Positions 56,253-64,000 of a stretch of DNA of 64,000 bases are shown here, in pieces. A model generated the notes under the pieces. That model searched no databases. It saw only the letters and a list, made by a program, of their open reading frames with translations, and was not told where the DNA came from. The DNA is from Allorhizobium pseudoryzae. Its GTDB lineage: Bacteria > Pseudomonadota > Alphaproteobacteria > Rhizobiales > Rhizobiaceae. Each line of letters starts with the position of its first letter. Position 1 is the first letter of the stretch. A program made the position numbers and the translations under genes. Where the stretch lies: positions 1,116,001-1,180,000 of the forward strand of contig NZ_CP049241.1 in NCBI RefSeq assembly GCF_011046245.1, read 5' to 3'.

Positions 56253-56543
56253 ATGTCCCGTAAGTGCGAATTGACCGGCAAGGGCGTCCAGTCGGGCAAC
56301 AACGTCTCTCACGCCAACAACAAGACCAAGCGCCGGTTCCTTCCGAACCTGTGCGACGTCACGCTGATCTCCGACGCGCTCGGCCAGCGTTTCCGTCTTC
56401 GCGTGTCTGCTCATGCCCTGCGCTCGGTTGAGCATCGCGGTGGCCTTGATGCGTTCCTGCTGAAGGCAAGCGAAAACGAACTGTCGATGCGCGCGCGTCT
56501 GCTGCGTCGCCAGATCGCCAAGAAGACCACAGAAGCCGCGTAA
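56253..56543 (+). CDS. rpmB: 50S ribosomal protein L28
   Basis: Large-subunit ribosomal protein of 96 residues. It starts [29 protein letters not shown] in outline, the classic L28 N-terminus, and continues with [16 protein letters not shown] and the longer C-terminal [15 protein letters not shown] typical of alphaproteobacteria. ATG 56253 has AAAGGTG upstream. It has its own promoter and is followed by a terminator, consistent with a single-gene unit. Confidence 0.97.
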   Translation: MSRKCELTGKGVQSGNNVSHANNKTKRRFLPNLCDVTLISDALGQRFRLRVSAHALRSVEHRGGLDAFLLKASENELSMRARLLRRQIAKKTTEAA

Positions 56544-56578
56544 TCAGCGCCTTCTGACCGATCACTGGTTTCAGACAG

Positions 56579-56612
56579 GGCTTGACGGTCTTCCGTTCAA
56601 GCCTTTTCTGTT
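56579..56612 (+). terminator. Rho-independent terminator after rpmB
   Basis: Seven-bp outer arms (56579-56585 with 56597-56603) continue into a 3-bp inner stem (56586-56588 with 56593-56595) across one bulged T, and TTTTCTGTT follows. It lies between rpmB and yhhQ, so yhhQ depends on read-through or its own promoter. Confidence 0.85.
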
Positions 56613-56628
56613 GCCGAATTTTCTCCAG

Positions 56629-56658
56629 CTGGTGGCATCACCCAGGGTAAAAAAATGC
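56629..56658 (+). promoter_or_regulatory. Possible preQ1-like pseudoknot over the yhhQ start codon
   Basis: CTGG (56629-56632) can pair with CCAG (56642-56645). The loop GCAT (56635-56638) can pair with ATGC (56655-56658), which contains the yhhQ start codon. The linker GGTAAAAAA is A-rich. This H-type pseudoknot topology with an A-rich third loop is that of class I preQ1 riboswitches, and the gene encodes a queuosine-precursor transporter. The likely ribosome-binding site AGGG (56644-56647) overlaps the first helix. Helices are only 4 bp and the loop is shorter than the preQ1-I consensus, so this is tentative. Confidence 0.35.
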
Positions 56659-57290
56659 AGTATCTGCGCGCGACTTCCCTTTACGTTCTCCTGATGACGC
56701 TCGTCGTCGTCGCCTCGAATTTCCTCGTCCAGTTCCCCGTCCTCGGCAGCCTCTTCGGCATCCAGCTGAGCGATCTCTTGACCTGGGGCGCCTTCATCTA
56801 TCCGGCCGCCTTCCTGGTGACCGACCTCACCAACCGCCAGTTCGGGCCGCAGATTGCCCGCCGCGTGGTGCTGGCGGGTTTCGTCGTTGGCGTGGCGATC
56901 TCCTACTACACCTCGATGCCGCGCATCGCGATGGCCTCCGGCACGGCCTATCTGGTGGGCCAGCTTCTCGACATCTCCGTCTTCAACCGCCTGCGCCGCC
57001 AGACCTGGTGGCAGGCGCCGCTTGCCGGTTCGCTGTTCGGCTCGATGCTCGATACGGTGCTGTTCTTTTCGCTGTCCTTTGCGCCGGCCTTTGCCTTCCT
57101 CGGCGCCAATGACGATTTTGCCATTAGCCAGGCGCCGATCCTCGGCGTGTTTGCGCTGGAAGCGCCGCGCTGGATTTCCTGGGCGATCGGCGATTTCGTC
57201 GTGAAGCTCCTGGTCGGCCTCTTGATGCTTCTGCCCTATGGCGCGCTGATGAGCGTCATCAAGCCGATGCCGCCGGCGAAGGCCGCCTGA
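56655..57290 (+). CDS. yhhQ: Queuosine precursor transporter YhhQ
   Basis: VUT-family (DUF165) membrane protein that imports preQ0/preQ1 or queuine-type bases for tRNA modification. The 211-residue protein has six hydrophobic segments; LTWGAFIYPAAFLVTDLTNRQFG in outline is the family hallmark near residues 40-62, and later GQLLDISVFNRLRR and FGSMLDTVLFF. ATG 56655 follows AGGG by seven bases. It sits behind rpmB, across a terminator, and its start codon could be part of a pseudoknot. Confidence 0.93.
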   Translation: MQYLRATSLYVLLMTLVVVASNFLVQFPVLGSLFGIQLSDLLTWGAFIYPAAFLVTDLTNRQFGPQIARRVVLAGFVVGVAISYYTSMPRIAMASGTAYLVGQLLDISVFNRLRRQTWWQAPLAGSLFGSMLDTVLFFSLSFAPAFAFLGANDDFAISQAPILGVFALEAPRWISWAIGDFVVKLLVGLLMLLPYGALMSVIKPMPPAKAA

Positions 57291-57295
57291 GCGGA

Positions 57296-58294
57296 TCACT
57301 CCACCAGGCGGAATTCCAGCATCACGTTCCGCTGCAGGATCGAGTGATTGTCATCCGAGACAAGCAGGATATGCGGGCGCCCATCGGCGCCCGTTATCAC
57401 GTCGATCCCTTCCATATTGTCGATCTGGAAGCCAATATCGGCCTCCAGCAGCACCGGCCCATCGATCAGCGCGCCTGGCCGGAGAGTTTCGCCGGCAATG
57501 CGGCGGATGCGCATGCCCACCCCGCCGATGAAGCTGAAGCGGCGCTCCAGCAGCAGGAGATCGCCGGACGGCAGGAAGGCGCCATCGGTCACGTCCCAGG
57601 GCTCGTTGCGTTTCACCTTGAACTGGCCCTTCAGCGGCCCTTCCAGAATGGCCGCGAACAGGTTGCCGTCGCGGTCCACGCTCCGTTCGGCAATCGTCAG
57701 CGCGGCCCCCTTCAGCGGGCTGCCCGAGGGCGCCACCGCCACCGTCTCCAGGCTGCCATTGCCGCGCAACTCGCGCAGCGGAATCAGGATCGGCAGGCTG
57801 GCCTTCGGTTTCGCGGTCTCAAAACCCGGATCAGGATAGGCATCGACGCGGTGCGTGCGCTCATAGCTCACCAGCACCTCGCCCTCACGCAGCGCCACCC
57901 CTTCCGCATCCATATCGCCTTTGTAGCGCGGTTCTGCGCCACGGGCGTCCAGCATGGGTGAGATGACGACATCCGAAAGACCGGAGAGCCTGCCTTCGCC
58001 ATTGCGGGTGATCGCACCGGTCAGCCAGTGGCCGGTATCCAGCACGGCGACGAAATGCTCTCCGTCTGGGCGGAAGCGAAAGCTGGAGATGGAACCCAGC
58101 AGATCCTGGCTAGAGGTGAATTCGATACCGCCCAGGAATTCGAAAGCGCCGAAGCGGGTATCATTCGAGCCGGACTTGAAGGTGGCGATTGGCTTCGCCT
58201 GAACCGGCGCGTCAAGCGACGCTGCTAGGACAAGCGGGCCGCCGCAGATCGTCGTCGCCAGAAGCAGCGCTGCAAAAAGATGTCTCGTCGCCAT
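57296..58294 (-). CDS. Exported esterase-like activity of phytase family protein
   Basis: A 332-residue periplasmic protein with a signal peptide (MATRHLFAALLLATTICGGP..., cut near VQA). The remainder is a beta-propeller-like domain of the phytase-like esterase family: GGIEFTSSQDLLGSISSFRF in outline, AVLDTGHWLTG, DMDAEGVAL, VSYERTHRV, DGAFLPSGDLLLLERRFSF and NMEGIDVI, with acidic residues that may bind metal. Substrate unknown. I start at ATG 58294; an upstream GTG at 58330 would overlap cobT. It is 10 bases after the cobT stop, so probably co-transcribed. Confidence 0.87.
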   Translation of the reverse strand: MATRHLFAALLLATTICGGPLVLAASLDAPVQAKPIATFKSGSNDTRFGAFEFLGGIEFTSSQDLLGSISSFRFRPDGEHFVAVLDTGHWLTGAITRNGEGRLSGLSDVVISPMLDARGAEPRYKGDMDAEGVALREGEVLVSYERTHRVDAYPDPGFETAKPKASLPILIPLRELRGNGSLETVAVAPSGSPLKGAALTIAERSVDRDGNLFAAILEGPLKGQFKVKRNEPWDVTDGAFLPSGDLLLLERRFSFIGGVGMRIRRIAGETLRPGALIDGPVLLEADIGFQIDNMEGIDVITGADGRPHILLVSDDNHSILQRNVMLEFRLVE

Positions 58295-58304
58295 CCCGCG
58301 CCGG

Positions 58305-60200
58305 TCAGCCCGCACGCCGCAGACGGCCACGGGCTCCGGCCTTTTCGTCGAAGAGCGAGGCGAGCTGCTCGGTCATCGCACCCGCCAGCTCGTCCGCATC
58401 GACGATGGTGACGGCGCGGCGGTAATAACGGGTGACGTCGTGGCCAATGCCGATGGCAAGAAGCTCGACGGGCGAGCGGTTCTCGATCTGGTCGATGACG
58501 GCGCGCAGGTGGCGCTCGAGATAGTTGCCCGGATTGACCGAGAGCGTGGAATCATCGACCGGCGCACCATCGGAGATCATCATCAGGATCTTGCGCTGCT
58601 CGCGGCGGCCGATCAGGCGGTTATGCGCCCACATCAGCGCTTCGCCGTCGATGTTTTCCTTCAGCAGGCCCTCGCGCATCATCAGGCCGAGATTGCGACG
58701 CGAACGACGCCAGGGCGCATCCGCCGCCTTGTAGACGATGTGGCGCAGGTCGTTGAGGCGGCCGGGCGTCGGCGGCTTGCCGTTCGCCAGCCACTGTTCG
58801 CGGCTCTGGCCGCCCTTCCAGGCCTTGGTGGTGAAGCCGAGGATTTCCACCTTGACGCCGCAACGCTCCAGCGTGCGAGCAAGAATATCGGCGCAGGTGG
58901 CCGCCACCGTGATCGGGCGTCCGCGCATCGAGCCGGAATTGTCGATGACGAGAGAGACGACCGTATCGCGGAACTGCGTGTCGCGTTCGCGCTTGAAGGA
59001 GAGCGGCTGCATCGGGTCGATCACCAGGCGCACCAGGCGGGCGGGATCGAGATAGCCTTCTTCCAGGTCGAAATCCCAGGAGCGGTTCTGCTGCGCCATC
59101 AGGCGGCGCTGCAGGCGGTTTGCCAGACGCCCGACGGCGCCCTGGAGATGCGAGAGCTGCTTGTCGAGAAAGGCGCGCAGGCGTTCCAGTTCCGCCTCGT
59201 CGCAGAGTTCCTCGGCGGTGACCTCCTCGTCGAAGGCTTCCGTGAAGATGTGATAATCGACCTTCTCGTTGAAATCGTCGAAGGGCAGGTTCGGGCGCTT
59301 GGTCTCGCCGGGCGTTTCGGACTGGTCGTCATCCTCGTCCGACATGTCGTCGTCGGAGATTTCCGCGCCGTCCATCTCGCCGTCGTCGAGCTGCTCTTCC
59401 GCAGCCTGGCTTTCTTCAGCTGGAGCCGCATCGGAGCCCGCATCTTCCTCGACCTCTTCGTTCTCGGTCTCGTTGCTGCGCGGCTGCTCCTCGTCGTTCT
59501 CGTTCTCCATGTCCTCCGGCTGGTTTTCCTCGTCGCCGTAATCCTCCGCCATCTGCATGGAGGAGAGCATGTGGCGAACGAGCTTGCCGAAGGCCTGCTG
59601 GTCATCGACGACGCCTCTCAGGCTGTCGAGATCCTTGCCCACCTTCTCCTCGAAGAAGGGGCGCCAGAGGTCGAGAACCTTGCCGGCGCTCGCCGGCGGC
59701 CTGGTGCCGGTCAGCTTTTCGCGCACCAGCATGGCCATGGCCTCGCCGATCGGCGCATCTTCCTGGCGGTCAACGCCGGTGAAGTTGGCCTTCGAATACT
59801 TCTCGGCATTCATGCTGTTGAGGTTGGAGGCGACGCCCGCCATGCGCAGTGCGCCAAGCGATTCGACACGCGCCTGCTCGACGGCATCGAACACGGTGCG
59901 CGCATCGGTGCCCTGCGGCGACATGGTCGCATGGACATTGGTATCGTGGCAGGCAAGCCGAAGCGCCATGGAATCGCCGAGCCCGCGGGTCACCGCAAGC
60001 TCGTGCGCCGTCGGACGCTTGGAGATCTCCGGCAGGCGGATGCGATCACCCGCCATGCCCGGCCGCTCGTTGGCGAAGGAAACTTCCACCTCGCCGTTGC
60101 CGGCAATCGAACGCACGCAGCCGGTGATGGCCCGGCGCAACGGCTCGGTATCCACCGGTCCGCCTGTCTTTGCCTTCGAATTATCGCCGCGGCCTGCCAT
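58305..60200 (-). CDS. cobT: Aerobic cobaltochelatase subunit CobT
   Basis: With CobN and CobS, inserts cobalt into hydrogenobyrinic acid a,c-diamide in aerobic B12 synthesis. The 631-residue protein has an N-terminal domain, a strongly acidic linker of Asp/Glu (about 225-300) and a C-terminal von Willebrand A domain with the MIDAS motif DNSGSM near residue 425, then [17 protein letters not shown] 60200. It follows cobS by 31 bases. cobN is not in the window. Confidence 0.96.
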   Translation of the reverse strand: MAGRGDNSKAKTGGPVDTEPLRRAITGCVRSIAGNGEVEVSFANERPGMAGDRIRLPEISKRPTAHELAVTRGLGDSMALRLACHDTNVHATMSPQGTDARTVFDAVEQARVESLGALRMAGVASNLNSMNAEKYSKANFTGVDRQEDAPIGEAMAMLVREKLTGTRPPASAGKVLDLWRPFFEEKVGKDLDSLRGVVDDQQAFGKLVRHMLSSMQMAEDYGDEENQPEDMENENDEEQPRSNETENEEVEEDAGSDAAPAEESQAAEEQLDDGEMDGAEISDDDMSDEDDDQSETPGETKRPNLPFDDFNEKVDYHIFTEAFDEEVTAEELCDEAELERLRAFLDKQLSHLQGAVGRLANRLQRRLMAQQNRSWDFDLEEGYLDPARLVRLVIDPMQPLSFKRERDTQFRDTVVSLVIDNSGSMRGRPITVAATCADILARTLERCGVKVEILGFTTKAWKGGQSREQWLANGKPPTPGRLNDLRHIVYKAADAPWRRSRRNLGLMMREGLLKENIDGEALMWAHNRLIGRREQRKILMMISDGAPVDDSTLSVNPGNYLERHLRAVIDQIENRSPVELLAIGIGHDVTRYYRRAVTIVDADELAGAMTEQLASLFDEKAGARGRLRRAG

Positions 60201-60231
60201 TATCTTTACCTTGTCTGCCGTTCCTGCTCAG

Positions 60232-61224
60232 TCACGCTCCGAGAACGATGTTCGCAGCGCTTTCCTTCAGTTCCACGCCAAAGGCCCGCTGATACTGCTC
60301 GGCCACCAGCGTCCGCTCCAACTCATCGCACTTGTTGAGGAAGGTGATGCGGAAGGCGAAGGCCACGTCGCCGAAGATTTCGGCATTTTCCGCCCAGGTG
60401 ATGACGGTACGCGGGCTCATCACGGTCGAGAGATCGCCGTTGATGAAGGCCGACCGCGTCATGTCGGCAACGCGCACCATCTTGGACACGGTTTCGCGGC
60501 CCTGCGCGGTGGCGCCAAAGCTCTTCACCTTGGCGGCGACGATATCGACTTCCTTCTCGTGCGGCAGGTAGTTCAGCGTCGTCACGATCGACCAGCGGTC
60601 CATCTGTGCCTGGTTGATCTGCTGCGTGCCGTGATAGAGGCCGGTCGTATCGCCGAGGCCGACGGTGTTCGCGGTCGCGAAAATACGGAAGGCCGGGTGA
60701 GGACGGATGACACGGCTCTGGTCGAGCAGCGTCAGGCGACCAGAGCTTTCCAGCACGCGCTGGATGACGAACATCACGTCCGGACGACCGGCATCGTATT
60801 CGTCGAAAACGAGCGCGACATTGTGCTGGTAGGCCCAGGGCAGGATGCCGTCCTTGAATTCGGTGACCTGCTTGCCATCCTTGAGCACGATCGCGTCCTT
60901 GCCGACGAGATCGATACGGCTGACATGGCTGTCGAGGTTGATGCGCACGCACGGCCAGTTGAGGCGCGCCGCCACCTGCTCGATATGCGTCGATTTGCCC
61001 GTGCCGTGGAAGCCGGAGACCATCACGCGGCGGTTGTGCGCGAAGCCCGCCAGGATCGCGAGCGTCGTGTCGCGATCAAACAGATAGTCGGGGTCGAGGT
61101 CCGGAACGTAAGGGTCGCCATTGCTGTAGGCCGGAACCCGAAGATCCGTATCAATGCCGAAGACGTCCCGGACCGAGACCGTCGTGTCCGGGAGGTTGGA
61201 AATATCAAGATCGATTTTGCTCAT
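60232..61224 (-). CDS. cobS: Aerobic cobaltochelatase subunit CobS (AAA+ ATPase)
   Basis: AAA+ ATPase of the aerobic cobaltochelatase, partner of CobT. The 330-residue protein has Walker [11 protein letters not shown] near residue 71, Walker [15 protein letters not shown], sensor 1 [12 protein letters not shown] and a later arginine-finger region [18 protein letters not shown] 61224 ([10 protein letters not shown]) is five bases after GGAG; the longer frame adds only 13 residues. Order cobS-cobT preceded by a J-domain gene is conserved in alphaproteobacteria. Confidence 0.96.
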   Translation of the reverse strand: MSKIDLDISNLPDTTVSVRDVFGIDTDLRVPAYSNGDPYVPDLDPDYLFDRDTTLAILAGFAHNRRVMVSGFHGTGKSTHIEQVAARLNWPCVRINLDSHVSRIDLVGKDAIVLKDGKQVTEFKDGILPWAYQHNVALVFDEYDAGRPDVMFVIQRVLESSGRLTLLDQSRVIRPHPAFRIFATANTVGLGDTTGLYHGTQQINQAQMDRWSIVTTLNYLPHEKEVDIVAAKVKSFGATAQGRETVSKMVRVADMTRSAFINGDLSTVMSPRTVITWAENAEIFGDVAFAFRITFLNKCDELERTLVAEQYQRAFGVELKESAANIVLGA

Positions 61225-61298
61225 CACCACTCCACGCCGCACCGGGAAACGGTCCGGCCGCAATCATTCGCTGCCATGTTGCCTTGCACCAGAACGGC

Positions 61299-61925
61299 TT
61301 AGCAGAAACCGGACTGCTTTAACAATTGGTAGGCTTGCACGACAGCCCGAAAACGTTCCTCCGAGCCGCGATCGCCGCCATTCGCGTCCGGATGGTGCTT
61401 CTTCACCAGTTCCTTGTAGCGGCTCTTGATTTCTGGCGCGGTTGCGCCCGCCGTCAAGCCCATTGTGTCGAAGGCCTTGGCCTCCAGCGTCTTTAATTTT
61501 CGCACCGCCGGCTGCGCCGTGCGGCCGCCCATGTGCCCCTCGCGCACGAAACCGAACGGATCCTTGACCCGCTGGTAGCTCTGGGCGGAGCCGGAGCGCA
61601 TCGTCGCATGGATGGGCGCATCCTTCGCCGCCTTGTTGACGCCGACCGTCCAGGTGGGGCGATGGCCGGTGATCGCCTCCTTCTGGTAACGCGCGATCTC
61701 GTTGTCCGAGAGGCCGGAGAAGTAGTTGTAGCCCTTGTTGTATTCCTTGACGTGCTCGAAGCAGAACAGGAAGAACTGGCCTTCGGCGTTGCGACCCACG
61801 GGAGCGCGATGCGCGCCCGGCTTGTCGCACCCGTCCCACTGGCAGGTCGGCGCCTGCGGCACCGATTCCTGCTCCCGTTTCCGGCGCGTCCGGATGCGAT
61901 CGAAGTATTTGGAATCCAGTTTCAT
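61299..61925 (-). CDS. C-terminal J-domain protein with N-terminal Cys motif
   Basis: A 208-residue protein with a J domain at the C-terminus: AFDTMGLTAGATAPEIKSRY in outline, then KKHHPDANGGD with the HPD tripeptide that stimulates DnaK. The N-terminal region has Cys28, Cys33 and Cys55-His57 (TCQWDGCDKPG, then LFCFEHVKEYN), which could bind zinc or an iron-sulfur cluster. It lies between cobS and bolA, with 74 bases to cobS. ATG 61925. The client is unknown. Confidence 0.9.
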   Translation of the reverse strand: MKLDSKYFDRIRTRRKREQESVPQAPTCQWDGCDKPGAHRAPVGRNAEGQFFLFCFEHVKEYNKGYNYFSGLSDNEIARYQKEAITGHRPTWTVGVNKAAKDAPIHATMRSGSAQSYQRVKDPFGFVREGHMGGRTAQPAVRKLKTLEAKAFDTMGLTAGATAPEIKSRYKELVKKHHPDANGGDRGSEERFRAVVQAYQLLKQSGFC

Positions 61926-61965
61926 GTGAGCCCATTATGGGGTGCCGCCAAGGGCAGGACAAGAA

Positions 61966-61994
61966 TTGACAAAGTGGTTTGTTGCTGCTTTCTG
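61966..61994 (+). promoter_or_regulatory. Possible promoter for bolA
   Basis: TTGACA at 61966-61971 is a perfect -35 hexamer, followed after 17 bases by TTTCTG, a weak -10. The distance to the bolA ATG (about 30 bases) is short but suitable. Confidence 0.4.
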
Positions 61995-62025
61995 GGACCC
62001 CCTCCGACGATCCGGAAAGAGCCTC

Positions 62026-62307
62026 ATGTCCGTCCGTTCACGCATCGAATCGACCCTTCTCAAGCATCTCGCACCGGTGCGGCTGGAGGTGATCGACGAG
62101 AGCCATCACCATGCCGGCCACCAGCCGGACATGACAGGAACTGGCGAAACCCACATGCGGGTGCGCATCGTCTCGGAAAAACTGGAAGGCCTTGGCCGGC
62201 TGCAACGCCACCGGCTGATCAACGAGTTGCTGAAGCCGGAGCTCGATGCCGGCCTTCACGCGCTCGCCATAGAAGCGGCAGCCCCCGGCGAACCGACGCG
62301 CTGGTAA
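62026..62307 (+). CDS. bolA: BolA family protein
   Basis: A 93-residue BolA-type protein. The family pairs with monothiol glutaredoxins to bind [2Fe-2S] clusters and affects iron handling and morphology. The sequence has EVIDESHHHAGHQP, with a His cluster near residue 27, and the helix RLQRHRLINELLKPEL. ATG 62026 follows GGAAAGAG. It is divergent from the J-domain gene by 100 bases. grxC at 11.8 kb is a dithiol glutaredoxin, not the usual monothiol partner. Confidence 0.93.
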   Translation: MSVRSRIESTLLKHLAPVRLEVIDESHHHAGHQPDMTGTGETHMRVRIVSEKLEGLGRLQRHRLINELLKPELDAGLHALAIEAAAPGEPTRW

Positions 62308-62319
62308 CGCGAACGTTCC

Positions 62320-63624
62320 TCAGTTCTGCAGCGGGATTTCTTCCGCCGGACGGATGCGCAGCCGCGTGATGCGGTTCTTCTCCCGCTTCATCACCGTGAA
62401 GCGTTTGCCGTGGAAGGTGAAGCTTTGCCGCTCCTGCGGGATGAGCTTCGATTCGTGGATGACGAGGCCGGCAATCGTGGTTGCCTCCTCGTCCGGCAGG
62501 TTCCAGTCGAGCGCGCGGTTGAGGTCGCGGATCGGCACCGCGCCATCCACGACGATCGAACCGTCCGCTTCCTGACGCACGCCCTGGATCTCGAGATCGT
62601 GTTCATCGGCAATATCGCCGACGATCTCTTCCAGGATGTCTTCCAGCGTCACGATGCCCTGCACCTCGCCATACTCGTCGACCACCACGGCGAAGTGCAC
62701 CTTGCGGCGCAGGAAGGCGTTCAGCTGATCCTTGAGGCTTGTCGTATCCGGCACGAACCAGGGTTTCTGGGCGATCTTGACGACATCGAGATCCCTCGGC
62801 TCCATGTCCGGCTCGGCGAGCGCGCGCAGGAGGTCCTTGGCATGCACGACGCCGATGATGTTTTCCGTTGTGGTGCGCCACAGCGGCATGCGCGTGAAGG
62901 GGCTTTCCAGCACCGTGCGCACCACCACTTCCGGCGGATCATCCGCGTTGATCGCCCGCATCACGGTGCGATGTTTCATCACGTCGGAGACTTCCAGTTC
63001 CTCAAGATCGAGCAGACCGCCCAGGCGGTCGCGGTCGGCCTTGATGAAGGAGCCTTCCCGGTGCAGGAGGTCGAGCGCGCCGCGCAATTCCTCATGCGCC
63101 GTCAGCATCGACGTCTCGCTCGACAGATTGACGCCGAAGAGTGACAGCAGGAAGCGGACGATGGCGTTGACACCGCTCGACAGCGGCCCGGCAATGCCCA
63201 CGAAGATGCGCACCGCCGGCGCTACGAACATGGCAAACCGGTCCGGCGAGGAAATCGCCCAGCTTTTCGGCAGCACTTCGGAGAAGACGACCAGCAGCAC
63301 GGTCATGACGATGGTCGCCACCGCCACGCCCGTCTGCCCGAACAGGCCGAGGAAGAGGCTTGTCGTCAGCGACGAGGCGAGGATGTTGACGAGGTTGTTG
63401 CCGATCAGGAGCGCGCCGATCAACCGGTCACGCCGTTCGATCAGCCGGCTGACCAGGCCCGCCCTTTCATCGCCATTGCTCTCCAGCGTATGCATCCGGG
63501 CCCGCGAGGCGGCGGTCAGGGCCGTTTCGGAGCCCGAGAAGAAACCCGAAGCCATGATCAGGCCGATGATCGAGATGATCGTCAGCCAATATTCAGACAG
63601 AGTGGCGAGCAGCGTTTCCAACAT
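62320..63624 (-). CDS. HlyC/CorC family (CNNM) membrane protein
   Basis: A 434-residue transporter-associated protein. The N-terminal CNNM/DUF21 membrane domain (about 1-190) includes MASGFFSGSETALTAASRAR and SEVLPKS; a CBS pair follows (about 200-330, with RMPLWRTTTENIIGVVHAKDLL in outline), then the C-terminal CorC_HlyC domain with FAVVVDEYGEVQGIVTLEDI. Relatives are linked to Mg2+ or Co2+ efflux; the name haemolysin is historical. The ATG at 63624 shares one base with the aroB stop codon. Confidence 0.94.
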   Translation of the reverse strand: MLETLLATLSEYWLTIISIIGLIMASGFFSGSETALTAASRARMHTLESNGDERAGLVSRLIERRDRLIGALLIGNNLVNILASSLTTSLFLGLFGQTGVAVATIVMTVLLVVFSEVLPKSWAISSPDRFAMFVAPAVRIFVGIAGPLSSGVNAIVRFLLSLFGVNLSSETSMLTAHEELRGALDLLHREGSFIKADRDRLGGLLDLEELEVSDVMKHRTVMRAINADDPPEVVVRTVLESPFTRMPLWRTTTENIIGVVHAKDLLRALAEPDMEPRDLDVVKIAQKPWFVPDTTSLKDQLNAFLRRKVHFAVVVDEYGEVQGIVTLEDILEEIVGDIADEHDLEIQGVRQEADGSIVVDGAVPIRDLNRALDWNLPDEEATTIAGLVIHESKLIPQERQSFTFHGKRFTVMKREKNRITRLRIRPAEEIPLQN

Positions 63625-64000
63625 CAGCCGTTTCGTGTTTCCTCGAGGAAGGATTGGACTTCGGAGATCGGCACGTCATCGGCAATGAAGGACTGCCCGA
63701 TGCCGCGCGTCAAGATGAAGGTCAGCCGTCCGCTCTTGACCTTCTTGTCCTGGGCAATCGCATCCAGCAGCACCTCGGTCGGCGGCAATTCGCCCGGAAT
63801 GTCCGAAATCTGCGTCGGCAGGCCGACAGCCTTCAGATGCGCCTCGACGCGGGTTGCATCGTCGGCGCTTGCGAGGTTCATGCGGGTCGAAAAGCGATGG
63901 GCGAGCACCATGCCGATGGAAACACCTTCGCCATGCACGAGGCGCCGGCCGTCATACTGCACGGCCGCTTCCAGCGCATGGCCGAACGTATGGCCGAGGT
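63624..64000 (-). CDS. aroB: 3-dehydroquinate synthase (C-terminal part, cut by window edge)
   Basis: Second enzyme of the shikimate pathway, converting DAHP to 3-dehydroquinate. Only about the last 124 residues are present, beginning near LGHTFGHALEA, the metal-binding His motif, then GRRLVHGEGVSIGMVLA, and QDKKVKSGRLTFILTRGIG. The match to AroB is clear. It overlaps the CNNM gene by one base, the usual alphaproteobacterial aroB-CNNM pair. It supplies chorismate for tyrC-type genes. Confidence 0.95.
   Translation of the reverse strand, partial: LGHTFGHALEAAVQYDGRRLVHGEGVSIGMVLAHRFSTRMNLASADDATRVEAHLKAVGLPTQISDIPGELPPTEVLLDAIAQDKKVKSGRLTFILTRGIGQSFIADDVPISEVQSFLEETRNG

Overview
This window looks like a conserved stretch of the main chromosome of an alphaproteobacterium in the Rhizobiales, most likely the Rhizobiaceae; I cannot name the genus. 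The evidence is GC-rich DNA, almost gap-free coding on both strands, and gene sets typical of that order: clpB with a DUF4167 gene, prmC-prfA-ptsP-lysC, ubiG facing lysC, argJ-GNAT-mutT, tlpA/argH/LptM-like/lysA/DUF4175, ftsEX, cobST with a J-domain gene and bolA, and aerobic cobaltochelatase-type B12 genes. I see no insertion sequence, prophage, integrase, CRISPR array or plasmid function.

Layout. 1-9.5 kb, mostly minus strand: partial clpB, DUF4167, prmC, prfA, ptsP, lysC and a secreted SH3 protein. 9.8-17.9 kb: ubiG, DUF1178, a nitrilase-family hydrolase, grxC, comF, a methyltransferase, a 55-residue Flp pilin, mutT, argJ and a parvulin. 18-24.6 kb, plus strand: secA, a polysaccharide flippase overlapping a GNAT gene, and two small secreted proteins. 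24.7-31.1 kb: tRNA-Leu(CAA), dsbB, an HNH nuclease, a DNA glycosylase, GluQ-RS, YihY, an SDR, a HIG1-like protein, a PduO-type adenosyltransferase and a rhomboid protease. 31.2-40.4 kb: etfBA, a chemoreceptor, a 3-hydroxyacyl-CoA dehydrogenase, tlpA, argH, a small lipoprotein and lysA. 40.5-50.2 kb: DUF4175, a response regulator, hpt, ftsEX, ydcF, plsC, chaC and DUF2125. 50.2-64 kb: tyrC-hisC, a methyltransferase, gloB, a cupin, a DMT exporter, DUF3108, rpmB, yhhQ, an esterase-like protein, cobT, cobS, a J-domain protein, bolA, a CorC/HlyC protein and partial aroB.

Functionally this is housekeeping. Amino-acid biosynthesis recurs (lysC, lysA, argJ, argH, tyrC, hisC, aroB). There is an envelope and redox group (secA, dsbB, tlpA, parvulin, rhomboid, ftsEX, plsC), a B12 group (cobS, cobT and the adenosyltransferase) and two queuosine-linked genes (gluQ and yhhQ). 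Many genes overlap by 1-8 bases, which points to translational coupling.

The less ordinary signals are in RNA and small genes: a closed structured leader in front of lysC whose outer helix contains the ribosome-binding site; a possible H-type pseudoknot covering the ribosome-binding site and start codon of yhhQ; the short Flp pilin gene with a stem-loop just upstream; an inverted repeat around the HNH promoter; and a nested hairpin in the chemoreceptor leader. All are read by eye and need comparative support.
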